A stretch of DNA of 64,000 bases from Rhizobium sp. BK399. Its GTDB lineage: Bacteria > Pseudomonadota > Alphaproteobacteria > Rhizobiales > Rhizobiaceae. Location of the stretch: assembly GCF_014194695.1 (NCBI RefSeq), contig NZ_JACIAH010000015.1, positions 62,001 through 126,000 of the forward strand, in the 5' to 3' direction. Position 1 is the first letter of the stretch; each line of letters opens with the position of its first letter. The notes beneath the pieces were generated by a model. The model ran no database searches and was not told the DNA's origin. It saw only the letters and a program-made list of their open reading frames with translations. Positions 33,517-42,279 of the stretch are shown piece by piece. A program made the translations under genes and the position numbers.

Positions 33517-35874
33517 TCACCTATGTCGCATCACGACCAGCGTGATGTCATCATGAATCTTCTGCGTTCCGATGTACGCCATGAGGCCGTCAATGATGCC
33601 GTCCTTGACTTCCTCGGCCGACTGGCCGTGCAGCTGTCGTGCGCTCTGGCAAAGCCTTTCGATGCCGAACAGCTCGCCACGGGAATTTTCGGCCTCGGTG
33701 ACACCGTCGGTGTGGAGCACGATCAGGTCGCCTTTCTCAAACGAGATCTCGCGCGTGTCGACGAATGGCGTGATGTCGGACTCAAGGCCGACGGGCAGGC
33801 CGAGGTCGCCGGTATCGATGCGCTCGACCTCGCCGGTCTGGCGCACCACGATCAGATCTTCATGCTGCCCCGAAATCGTCAGTCGGTCGCCGTCGTAATC
33901 GAGGAACGACAATGTCAGGTGCTTGTCGGTCCTCGTCCGCTCGATGTTCTTGAAGATCGCGCTGTTCAAGTGGGTGAGGAATTTCGAGGGATCCGTTTCT
34001 CCTGCCTCCAGCAATGCCCGGGCCACCGACTGCACCATGAGCATCAGCACCCCGCTCTCGAGGCCATGACCGGTCACGTCGCCGATGCCGATCTTCAAAC
34101 TCCTGCCGCTCTGCAGGACATCGTAATAGTCGCCCCCGACCTCGTCTGCGGGACGCATGTAGGCGGCAATCTCCAGGTGCTCGACCGCGCCGAGTTCGGT
34201 CGCGCGCGGCAGGACCATCATCTGAATGTGCCTGGCGACATCCAGCTCGGCGCCGAGACGCAGGTTCTCGCTCTTCAGCTGCGTGTTCAAGGCCTGGATT
34301 TCCTCCTTGGCCTCCTCGATCTGCCGCGTCCGTTCTGTCACCATGTTTTCGAGGTTTTCGGTGTGAAAGCTGATCTGCTCGGCCATGCGATTGAAGGCGA
34401 GCCCGGCCTCTGCCACCTCGTCCTTGCTGCGAATGTCGACCCTGACGGAATAGTCCTTGGCCTGAATGCGCCGGGCAGCTGCCGCGAGGGCGCTGATGCC
34501 GCCGGTAATGCGTTTCGACGCCGCAAAGACGGCGGCGGTGACGATCAGAAGCGAGATGAGGACCGCAAGCACCTGATAGATCAGGATGCGATTGGTCGCT
34601 TTGGTGATCTGCTCTCTGGCGGCGATCAGCGAGGCATAGATCTCCCGCTCCGGGACAACGATGCCGAGCGACATGGCCTCCTGCTTGACCGGCCCATCCA
34701 CCCACAGATTGGACGGGGCAAGCTGCTTGGTGACAAGCAGATAGGGCACGTCCTCGCCGTTCTCCGTCAGCGAGATGCGCTGGACCTTGCCGTCCTGATC
34801 CAGGGGAAGGGAAGCGATGGCCTTTTGCGAGCTTTTTGGCAAGGAACGGTCAAGCCCGGTGACACCCTTGCCCGCCTCTTCATTCGCCGCCTGGAGGCCC
34901 ATAACCCTCTCGCCGGCCGAATTGATCGCCACGACATTGCCGTTCGACATGGCAAGGAAACCGAAGCCGGTCTCTGCCACCTTCACGTGTTCGACGACCT
35001 CAGCGAGCTGGTCGAGCGTGATGTCGGCACCGGCGGTCCCGGCGACGCCGCGACGGTCGGGCGTCCACAGTGGATGGAAGAAACTGACGATCAGCTTTCC
35101 GGTGATGGCATCGGTATAGGGCGCGGTTTGGGTGATGTTGTCTGGAGCGGGACGCGACGCGGGATCAAGCGCCCACCGCTCCCATGACTCGTAGAGCCCC
35201 GGAAAGAAGAAATCCCAGAAGTTCTGGTCGTTGTGTTTCGGATAGAGCCGATCGAACGTCTGCGCCTGATCCGTGTAGGGCGCCGTCCTGAAGATTGGCC
35301 GCTCCTTCGGGCCGATGTAGTACATCTGCAGTTTCGATGCGCCCGTCCGCAACAGGTTCGGCGCAACGAGATCGAGAACGGTGCTTGTGTCGATATCGGC
35401 CTGGACCTGGGGTAGTGGACGATGATCCTTGTCGAGCAGATACCCCCATACACTGACGACGGAAGGGGACCCCGGAAGGTTCTGTGCCCAGTTGCCCTTG
35501 GCGTCATAGGCAACCGTCACCCCTTTGGGTTCGGCACTTGCCATCGCGGCGCCAACCGCATCGTTGCGGGCCGAATGATCGATCTGGTCCTGCAGAACGC
35601 CTGCGAGGGCCTTGACATCCGAATGGACCTGACCAAGAAGGAGGCTGACCTGCGCAGCCGTCGAATCCGTGGATGTGCGAATGTAGTCCTGGCTCGCCTT
35701 TTCCAGGCCCTGACCGACCTGTGCCGTCGCATCCCGGGACAATCGCTGCACGTTCCACAGGGCGAGGCCGCCACTGACAAGCAGGTCGAACAGCACCGCA
35801 CCACCGACAACGATGATGAATTTCGTACGAAACGACCGAAGCCCAACACCTTGCCCGCCAGCGGTTACCGTCAT
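33517..35874 (-). CDS. Cache-HAMP-PP2C serine phosphatase (SpoIIE/RsbU type)
   Basis: The 785-residue sensor has a first membrane helix near residues 17-38, a periplasmic Cache-type domain (about 40-415), a second helix (IYQVLAVLISLLIVTAAVFA), a HAMP linker, a short coiled coil (TERTRQIEEAKEEIQALNT) and a PP2C/SpoIIE phosphatase domain. The metal-binding acidic residues are present in RPADEVGGDYYDVL, GIGDVTGHGLESG and LHTDGVTEAEN. It should dephosphorylate STAS partners in response to a periplasmic ligand. Its start overlaps the STAS-methyltransferase stop. Confidence 0.9.
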   Translation of the reverse strand: MTVTAGGQGVGLRSFRTKFIIVVGGAVLFDLLVSGGLALWNVQRLSRDATAQVGQGLEKASQDYIRTSTDSTAAQVSLLLGQVHSDVKALAGVLQDQIDHSARNDAVGAAMASAEPKGVTVAYDAKGNWAQNLPGSPSVVSVWGYLLDKDHRPLPQVQADIDTSTVLDLVAPNLLRTGASKLQMYYIGPKERPIFRTAPYTDQAQTFDRLYPKHNDQNFWDFFFPGLYESWERWALDPASRPAPDNITQTAPYTDAITGKLIVSFFHPLWTPDRRGVAGTAGADITLDQLAEVVEHVKVAETGFGFLAMSNGNVVAINSAGERVMGLQAANEEAGKGVTGLDRSLPKSSQKAIASLPLDQDGKVQRISLTENGEDVPYLLVTKQLAPSNLWVDGPVKQEAMSLGIVVPEREIYASLIAAREQITKATNRILIYQVLAVLISLLIVTAAVFAASKRITGGISALAAAARRIQAKDYSVRVDIRSKDEVAEAGLAFNRMAEQISFHTENLENMVTERTRQIEEAKEEIQALNTQLKSENLRLGAELDVARHIQMMVLPRATELGAVEHLEIAAYMRPADEVGGDYYDVLQSGRSLKIGIGDVTGHGLESGVLMLMVQSVARALLEAGETDPSKFLTHLNSAIFKNIERTRTDKHLTLSFLDYDGDRLTISGQHEDLIVVRQTGEVERIDTGDLGLPVGLESDITPFVDTREISFEKGDLIVLHTDGVTEAENSRGELFGIERLCQSARQLHGQSAEEVKDGIIDGLMAYIGTQKIHDDITLVVMRHR

Positions 35875-37049
35875 AGTGGCTTTTGTCCCGAAGCGGCCCA
35901 GATCGGCCAGCCGGCATAGCCGCGCGGATGCAGGGCAGCAAAGATATGATCAGCGAAACCCTGTCTGAAACGCTTGATGAATTCGGGCGTATCGCCGCGC
36001 CTGACTGCCATTTCGCCGGCGTAGACATCTTCCCACGCCTGGATGATGTCAGCGAACTCCTGGGGGTCGCCGTCGTGATTGGTAACCATGAAGCTCTCGA
36101 TCTTCACATCGTCAAAGCCGGCATCCCGCAACAGGCGTGAGCCCTTCGGACCCATCTCGACATCCATGTCGAAATGGCGAAACAGCTTGGCGACCTCGGT
36201 ATAGGTCCACTGAATACTGTCGGCGCGCGGCTCGCCCAGGCAGTGGGAGTTCTTCTCGTTCGTGATGTAGACGCGCCCGCCCGGTTTGCAGATGCGAAAG
36301 AGTTCCCTGAGGAGAACCTCCGGCCGGTCGAAGATCTGCAGGGAATGCCGGCATGTCACGAAATCGAACTGGTCGCTTTCGAACAGCATCTGCGAGGCAT
36401 CGCCGAAGGTATACTCGATGTCCCTGACGCAGAATTGCTCCGCGACCGAGCGTGCGTAGTCGAGGCTTGCCACCGAGTGATCGAGCGCAACCATCCTGGC
36501 GGGGTTAAATTCCTTCCGGACAAGCATCGCGAAATCGCCGATGCCGCAACAGATGTCGGCAATCGTCATGCCGCTGCGCAAGCCATGACGGGGCAGGATT
36601 TGCCGTTCATGCCGCCAGGTCATCTTGGTCTGGGTTCTGAGGATCGGGATGAAGCTCTGGTTCTCGACGAAGGTCTGGCCGGGATAGAAGGCTGAATCGT
36701 AGACCTCCATTGTGATGTTCGGGGAGAGCTCGCCGAGATGCCTGAACATCTGCGTTGCCCATGTCACGACGCTCGATACGACAACGACGATCTGCAGTTC
36801 CGGCCTCGAGCGCGACGCGTCGACCAGGACGCGGCTAAGCGCGTGGAAGGCCGTGCTGTTCATATGCGCCACGCGCTTGAGGTTGACATAGAAGACGCCC
36901 TTCACCGTTTCGATGCCATCCCGGAGGACTTTAAGGTCGTCGGCGATGTCGGCGATGGAGCGAGGGCGGCAGACACCGGCGGCGAGAAACTCCTGATTGC
37001 TGGTGTCGAACTGCGTCGTGAAGGCCGGAGAAAACGTGATGGCGGTCAA
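35871..37049 (-). CDS. STAS-like domain fused to SAM-dependent methyltransferase
   Basis: The 392-residue protein combines two modules. Residues 1-115 look like a STAS domain of the slr1659 kind: VKGVFYVNLKRVAHMNSTAF contains a Ser-Thr pair in the position of the regulatory phosphoserine. Residues 150-330 form a class I methyltransferase, with the SAM loop IADICCGIGDFAMLV, the acidic VALDHS, and CRHSLQIFDRPEVLLRELFR. About 60 further residues follow. Regulation of a methyltransferase by a phosphorylatable STAS domain is inferred. It overlaps both neighbours by four bases. Confidence 0.8.
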   Translation of the reverse strand: MTAITFSPAFTTQFDTSNQEFLAAGVCRPRSIADIADDLKVLRDGIETVKGVFYVNLKRVAHMNSTAFHALSRVLVDASRSRPELQIVVVVSSVVTWATQMFRHLGELSPNITMEVYDSAFYPGQTFVENQSFIPILRTQTKMTWRHERQILPRHGLRSGMTIADICCGIGDFAMLVRKEFNPARMVALDHSVASLDYARSVAEQFCVRDIEYTFGDASQMLFESDQFDFVTCRHSLQIFDRPEVLLRELFRICKPGGRVYITNEKNSHCLGEPRADSIQWTYTEVAKLFRHFDMDVEMGPKGSRLLRDAGFDDVKIESFMVTNHDGDPQEFADIIQAWEDVYAGEMAVRRGDTPEFIKRFRQGFADHIFAALHPRGYAGWPIWAASGQKPL

Positions 37050-37543
37050 TTGAGCAACCTCTCGAGCGGCAGGTCGACGACGAAGGTCAAGGTGTCGGCA
37101 CCCGTCGAGCGCAACTCGATGCCCGCGTCATAATTGACCGCCAGCCCCACGAGGACCGACTGCTCAATGGGCGCTGTCTCATCTGCGATGATCTCGACAT
37201 AGCCAGCGAGCTTGTCGCCATCCTTCAGCGAGTCCACGACCTCGCTATAGTGCCGTTGCTGCTGCGATGGGCAGGGGAAGCTCAATTCGATGCGTTCGAC
37301 GTGCTGGTGGCGATAGAAGCCGAAGACGAGCTCACCATCCTGGACGTCGGCGCGAAACGACATCTCGAGAAGTTCGTTCAGGGCTGATGACAGAAGGTTG
37401 GAATGGCGCAACGGGTCACGGCGGTCATGGCTGACCATGCGGGCGACATAATTTGACAGCTGGTCGCAATGCAGCCAGTCGGCCGTGAAGGTTGCCATCT
37501 CCATTTCGAGTTTGAGCAGTTGCTCGAACGCGGCCTCTTTCAT
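37046..37543 (-). CDS. Degenerate HATPase-like partner protein
   Basis: The 165-residue protein resembles small anti-sigma kinase-like proteins: a helical N-terminus, an N-box-like LSSALNELLEMSFRADVQDG near residue 45, and a C-terminal part with GLAVNYDAGIELRSTGADTL. The Asn that should coordinate Mg-ATP (ELxxN) is replaced by Met, so ATP hydrolysis or kinase activity is doubtful. The open frame continues 99 codons upstream over the GGDEF-EAL gene and is not used. Its stop overlaps the STAS-methyltransferase start. Confidence 0.66.
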   Translation of the reverse strand: MKEAAFEQLLKLEMEMATFTADWLHCDQLSNYVARMVSHDRRDPLRHSNLLSSALNELLEMSFRADVQDGELVFGFYRHQHVERIELSFPCPSQQQRHYSEVVDSLKDGDKLAGYVEIIADETAPIEQSVLVGLAVNYDAGIELRSTGADTLTFVVDLPLERLLN

Positions 37544-37556
37544 TGCATCGGACCTT

Positions 37557-39290
37557 TCAATTGCTTCCCTGACCAACGGACATCTGCGCACCGTGGGCAC
37601 GCGTTGTCGTACCGGCGGCTGCGTCGATCCTTGCCTTCTTCCCATGCCGGATGAACGAACCAAGCCGATCGACATGCATGGGCGGGCCCAGGAAGTAGCC
37701 CTGCAGACGGTCGCATCCCTCTGCCAGGAGCCAGGCTGCCTGTTCTGCGGTCTCGACCCCCTCGGCAGTGACGCACATGTCGAGACCATGTGACAGGGAA
37801 ATGATCGACCGCACAATCGTCTGGCTCTTTTCGTCATCAAGCAGATCGTTGATGAAGTACTTGTCGATCTTGATGTTATCGAACGGGAAATTCTTGAGGT
37901 AACTCAACGAGGAATATTCCGTCCCGAAATCATCGAGCGAGATCTGGATGCCAAGTACGTTGAGGGTGTTCAGCGTGTCGAGATTGTTGGTCGTACGTTC
38001 CAGGAGCACGGTTTCCGTGATCTCCAGTTCCAGCCGCTCGGCGGGTAAGCCGACGAGGTCGAGCGTTTGTGACACGCGGTCGGTAAATCCGGCCGTCAGG
38101 AACTCGGCGGGGGAAAGATTGACGGCAACCGTATAATGGTCCGGCCAGTTGAGGGCCGCCCTGCAGGCTTCCTCCAGTACCCATTGGCCGATTTCGCTCA
38201 TCAGGCCATCGGCTTCGGCCATTGGGATGAAGACGATCGGCGGGATGACGCCAAGCCGCGGGTGGCGCCACCGCAATAGCGCCTCAAAACCGGTGACAGT
38301 TCGGGAAGGGTCGAAGAGAGGCTGATATTCAAGGAAGAACTCCTTGTGCTGCAGCGCGACCCGCAAGCTCCGCCGCAGGAACTCCCTTTGCTCGAGGACA
38401 ATCAGCATCGCCGGATCGAAGGTGCGCGCGCGACGTCTGCCCTCTTTCTTCGCCGCATAGAGAGCAACGTCGGCAGCCTTCATCAGTTGCTCGCCCTCGT
38501 TGCCGTCGCGGGGCGCAATCGCGATGCCGACGCTCGCCCCGACAAAGACTGTGATGCCATCCACCACGAAGGGCTTCTTGAACTCGGCAATCAGGTCGTC
38601 CGCCAGTCTCTCGCCTTCGCGTGGCTGACCCTGTGCGAGCTGGATGATGGCAAATTCATCGCCGGCGAGGCGAAAGGCTGTGTCATCGGTGCCGAGCACG
38701 CTTCGAATGCGGTTGGCGGCAAGCTTGAGCACGATGTCGCCGGCACCGTGGCCGAGCGTATCGTTGACCGGCTTGAAGTCGTCGAGGTCGATCTGCATCA
38801 GTGCGAGATTGGTACCCTTCGTCGGCAGGAGACGCGCGAGTTCGTCACTGAAGCGACGACGATTGGGAAGCCCCGTCAGCACATCGTGCGTTGCCTGGTG
38901 ACGCCAGAGCGCCCGTTCGTCTTCCTGGGCGTGTGTCTCGCCGGCAAGATCGCCGGCTGCGATCTCGATGATTGCGAGCCCGTCCTTGGCGGGAAGCAGC
39001 AGCAGGTCGCATTGTTCGTCAGGTGTCCTGCCCAGCCGGACCGATCGCGGTCTGCCGGATTTGATGACCTGTCGGACAAGCTCGGCGATCGGCGGTCTGG
39101 CGAGCGTCGGGTAGACGTCCGACAATGTTACGGTTGATCGACCGGCGAAACCCTCACGCTTCGCCAGATCGTCGGACCAGTCGATGATGACGAGGTCGAG
39201 ATCAAAGAGCGAGAACGTTGCCGCGGCGCGATGAAAGAATTCGGATCCTTGCGGAACCAGCTTGGGCCAATCCGGACGATTTTCCGGCAT
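37557..39290 (-). CDS. GGDEF-EAL domain protein (c-di-GMP turnover)
   Basis: The 577-residue cytoplasmic protein has an N-terminal PAS-like region (about 15-115), a GGDEF domain with the active-site form AGDEF at residues 209-213, and an EAL domain beginning near residue 318 with FEALLRW (EAL at 336-338). EAL catalytic residues look present: AVNLSPAEF, ELEITET, SLDDFGTEYSSL, KIDKYF and TAEGVET. DDFGTEY has Glu where the usual loop-6 motif has Gly. Both activities are therefore possible. The gene begins the partner-switching set; 13 bp separate it from the next gene. Confidence 0.91.
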   Translation of the reverse strand: MPENRPDWPKLVPQGSEFFHRAAATFSLFDLDLVIIDWSDDLAKREGFAGRSTVTLSDVYPTLARPPIAELVRQVIKSGRPRSVRLGRTPDEQCDLLLLPAKDGLAIIEIAAGDLAGETHAQEDERALWRHQATHDVLTGLPNRRRFSDELARLLPTKGTNLALMQIDLDDFKPVNDTLGHGAGDIVLKLAANRIRSVLGTDDTAFRLAGDEFAIIQLAQGQPREGERLADDLIAEFKKPFVVDGITVFVGASVGIAIAPRDGNEGEQLMKAADVALYAAKKEGRRRARTFDPAMLIVLEQREFLRRSLRVALQHKEFFLEYQPLFDPSRTVTGFEALLRWRHPRLGVIPPIVFIPMAEADGLMSEIGQWVLEEACRAALNWPDHYTVAVNLSPAEFLTAGFTDRVSQTLDLVGLPAERLELEITETVLLERTTNNLDTLNTLNVLGIQISLDDFGTEYSSLSYLKNFPFDNIKIDKYFINDLLDDEKSQTIVRSIISLSHGLDMCVTAEGVETAEQAAWLLAEGCDRLQGYFLGPPMHVDRLGSFIRHGKKARIDAAAGTTTRAHGAQMSVGQGSN

Positions 39291-39628
39291 ATAGCTTGGA
39301 CCTCCTCATCCCGCCGCGCTCGGGTGTTGGCTTCTGACTGCCACCGTTTCGCAATGGCAGCTTATATAAGAGCTAGCGTATACCGTGTTCCAGTCAACAG
39401 AAAACGCTACCATAGCACAGTATTCTGCACGTTTGTGGCGATCGCAACGCCAAATTGGCGCGAGCCTCACGTGTGTCTCAGGGCAGGGTTGCATCTGATG
39501 ACGACGGATATCGTTTCCCTCGGCAACGGCAAACGGAATTGCATTCGGCCGAGGTCGGAGCCCATCCAGAGGACCCGCACGGCGAATCAGGCGCCTGGCA
39601 ACGATTGGCGTGTCCGGTCTTGCCTGGA
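39291..39628. other. Upstream region of the partner-switching operon
   Basis: No gene is supported here. On the minus strand there is a TTGACT box at 39397-39392 followed by an AT-rich stretch (TTATATAAG), which may be part of the promoter for the GGDEF-EAL gene, but no convincing -10 spacing is seen. No EcfG-type GGAAC-N16/17-CGTT match is present. Confidence 0.4.
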
Positions 39629-40752
39629 CTAGAGGAAGAGGGACTGCTTGCCGGCGTGGTGAACCAGCGCGGACCATCCGCTGTGATGAAGATGTGATCC
39701 TCGAGACGAACGCCGAATGCATCTGGGAAGACGATCATCGGTTCGTTCGAGAAGCACATGCCCGTCGCAAGGGGAGTGCGGTTGCCCCTGACGATGAACG
39801 GTGCTTCATGGATGTCGAGGCCAAGGCCGTGGCCGGCGCGGTGCGGCAGACCGGGCAGGCGATAGTCGGGACCGAGACCATGTCGGGAAAAGACGGCGCG
39901 CCGCGGCGTCAAGGCTTTCGCACGGGGCCCCGAGCTTCGCGGCGTCAAACACCGCCTGCTGACCCTTGCGCTCTATGTCCCAGGCGCGCTCGAACTCGGC
40001 CTTGCCGCCGCCGAGCATGGATGCGCGCGTCAGGTCGGAGTGATAGCCGTCGATGCGGCAGCCGGTATCGACGAGGATGACGTCTCCCGCAGAAAGGATC
40101 TGCTCGCCATCGGGGCCATGTGGCAGGGAGGTGGCAGATCCGAACGACACGATCCTGAAGGTCGATCCATTGTCGGCGCCAGGCTCGATGCTGCTGGTCG
40201 ATGAAACGGGAGACCTCGGAGCCGGCGATGCCGGGCGCGATCATGTCGCGAACCTTGCGCTGGATCTCCAGCGTGATGTTCATCGCATACTGGATCGGGG
40301 GCAATCTCTGCCGGCGATTTGATCATGCGAAGGGCGTTGAGCATGCCGCCGCCGTCGACAAGCCTTGCCGCCCCCATCTGGCCTGCAAAGGCGTGGTAGA
40401 AGCTGAGTTCGATTGCGTCATCGAGTGCAAGGATGCCGGATGGCGGGATCAGTCCGGCAACGAGTGCGGCGCTGCTCTCGTCTTCCTCCCAGCTCAGGAT
40501 GTCGCCCGGCAGATGAGGGAGGCTTTCCACGCGGCTGCGTTCGAAGCCCGGAACGATGTAGGTAAGCCTGTCTTCGGTGACAAGCGCGCCAAGCAGCCTC
40601 TCGCTTGGCTGCCAGACAAGGCCGGTGAAGTAGCGAAGGCTTTCAATCGGGCCAAGGAAGGTTGCCGCGACGCCACGTGACTGCATGGCCTGACGAAGTC
40701 CGGTCAGCCTTGCGAAGCGCTCGTCCTTCGTGATTGCCGCGACGGGTGAGGC
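39629..40752 (-). pseudogene. M24 family Xaa-Pro peptidase pseudogene
   Basis: Pieces of one creatinase/Xaa-Pro peptidase are spread over three frames in the right order. The N-terminal domain includes SPVAAITKDERFARLTGLRQ and FTGLVWQPSERLLGALV; then come KVRDMIAPGIAGSEVSRFID, VILVDTGCRIDGYHSDLTRA with the metal Asp residues, HRAGHGLGLDIHEAPF with the metal His, and FSNEPMIVFPDAFGVRLEDH. At least three frameshifts separate them, and a TAG precedes the first codon, so the start is lost. A functional product is not expected. Confidence 0.85.
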
Positions 40753-41044
40753 CTAAGCGAAATGTGTCACGCGAATTCTACCTGTGATCTGTGCTGAATG
40801 ATGTCCGCGACCATAAGGCAGATGTAGGCAAGTCGTCGACAAGGCAATTCATCAGGCCGTCCGACCCCCTTCGAAAACTTCGGCGCAAGGTTTGGCGGAG
40901 CGCTCCTTTGCCCCGCTTTTCGAAGATCCGCTTGACAGGCTATGGTCGAGCATACGGAAGTCGACCTTGCGTGATTCCTCGCGCATCCTTTTGAAAGGGC
41001 CGCAGATTCAGCCTTGCGCAATGACCATTCGTGGAGAGCCGCCG

Positions 41045-41227
41045 ATGAGAAGGTACCGGAGATTTCTTGCAATGTGTGGGGCTTTCATGCTCGCCGCGGG
41101 CGCGTCAGGCTGCGGGACGCCCCCCAACTCCTATGGGTCCGCATCTGGCTACCTGCCGGGCGATTCGATGAATCGAGCCTGTTCTGACGGCTTCCGGCCG
41201 AGCGATGGTCGTTCGTGCAGTTACTGA
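41045..41227 (+). CDS. Small lipoprotein of unknown function
   Basis: The 60-residue product has a basic N-terminus (MRRYRRF), a hydrophobic stretch and a lipobox-like AGASGC, followed by a short Gly/Ser-rich tail with two more cysteines (NRACSDGF and RSCSY). GGAGAG lies before the ATG at a good distance. The frame is open further upstream to 40892 but that segment is not hydrophobic or conserved-looking. The 292 bp upstream (40753-41044) show no other gene. Confidence 0.58.
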   Translation: MRRYRRFLAMCGAFMLAAGASGCGTPPNSYGSASGYLPGDSMNRACSDGFRPSDGRSCSY

Positions 41228-41406
41228 AACGGGGTTCCGCAGCTCTGCGTTGATGCACTACATGGCGGTGGCGGCTTCTGCCTGAGAGTGAATGTCCGCG
41301 CATCTGTCCCTGACGTCGGGCTGGCCGGTTCGGCGATGTCCGCTCCGGCGGCGCATCGGCTCGAAAGAGCGGCTCGCCAGTCGCACCGTGACGCAGTCGG
41401 CTCGAT

Positions 41407-42177
41407 CTAGAGGATGGTGGGTTCGCTCGGCTCTCCGCGGGGTGACACGATGGTCGATCCCCATTGCTCACGTCCGATCACCCTGATTGCGTCGTCAGGC
41501 CCCGGGCGGGCGAGCGCTTTTGCTTCCTCCCACGGCGCGTTCAGCCAGATGTCGGTCTCTTCCCTCGTCAGCAGCAGAACAGGCATCGCCTTGTCGTGGA
41601 TCGGTTTTACGACGGCGTTGGGGTCCGTGGTCAGGAAAGCGTAGAGATCGTCGGTGGTCAGTCCGTCCCTGGCCTTGCGTACACTGGTCCAGCCCGGCAC
41701 GTGAAGACCGGCAAAGAACATCACCGGTCTTTCCTCATTGCGAGCAAACCACGCATTGGGGACACGATCGCCGTCGCGCTGGGCCGCGGGATCAGGCTCG
41801 GCAAAGGAGGTTACGGGGACAATGCATCGATGTTCCCGGCCAAGCCAGCGTTTCCAATGCGCCAGATGAAACTGCCGCACATTTGTTGTCCCACGGTCCG
41901 GCTCCATGCGGATCAGGGCGTCCATGTCCACCGCCTCACCCTTCTTCCGGAGCTTCTCGGCACGAGCTTCGGCAGCTTTCTTCTGGGCGAAAAAAGGGGA
42001 GGGAAGGCCCCAGCGGGCATGAACGAGCTGCCTGCGACCATCGAGCGTGTTCCTGACGATGGGGCCGGCCTGGTCGGGATTCATCTGGTAGGCGGGCATG
42101 AGGTTGACGAGGCTCTCGACGTCGAGGGCCCATTTGCTGACCCAGTCCTTGTCCTCCATGCGATACAAGTTGCACAT
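41407..42177 (-). CDS. SOS response-associated peptidase (YedK/HMCES family)
   Basis: The 256-residue protein begins with MCNLYRM; Cys2 is the catalytic residue that forms a thiazolidine crosslink with abasic sites in single-stranded DNA. HARWGLPSPFF, RCIVPVTSFAEPD (with the active-site Glu) and the family HDKAMPVLL histidine are all present. It protects replicating DNA from abasic-site damage. The frame could start at 42255 but the family requires Cys at position 2, so 42177 is the right start. No LexA box was recognised upstream. Confidence 0.93.
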   Translation of the reverse strand: MCNLYRMEDKDWVSKWALDVESLVNLMPAYQMNPDQAGPIVRNTLDGRRQLVHARWGLPSPFFAQKKAAEARAEKLRKKGEAVDMDALIRMEPDRGTTNVRQFHLAHWKRWLGREHRCIVPVTSFAEPDPAAQRDGDRVPNAWFARNEERPVMFFAGLHVPGWTSVRKARDGLTTDDLYAFLTTDPNAVVKPIHDKAMPVLLLTREETDIWLNAPWEEAKALARPGPDDAIRVIGREQWGSTIVSPRGEPSEPTIL

Positions 42178-42279
42178 TTGCAGACCATCCCGTTTCGATG
42201 GCCGCCACGGTAGACGAGGCAATGACCGATGCCAACTGCTGCGATCGGGTGACATCAGCGCGGCGGCCGAGCGGCGTTC

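Noticed and set aside
33385..35187. Open plus-strand frame of 600 codons opposite the Cache-HAMP-PP2C phosphatase
   Set aside because: It is the antisense of a clear, motif-complete gene and its own translation shows no domain; GC-rich DNA keeps antisense frames open.
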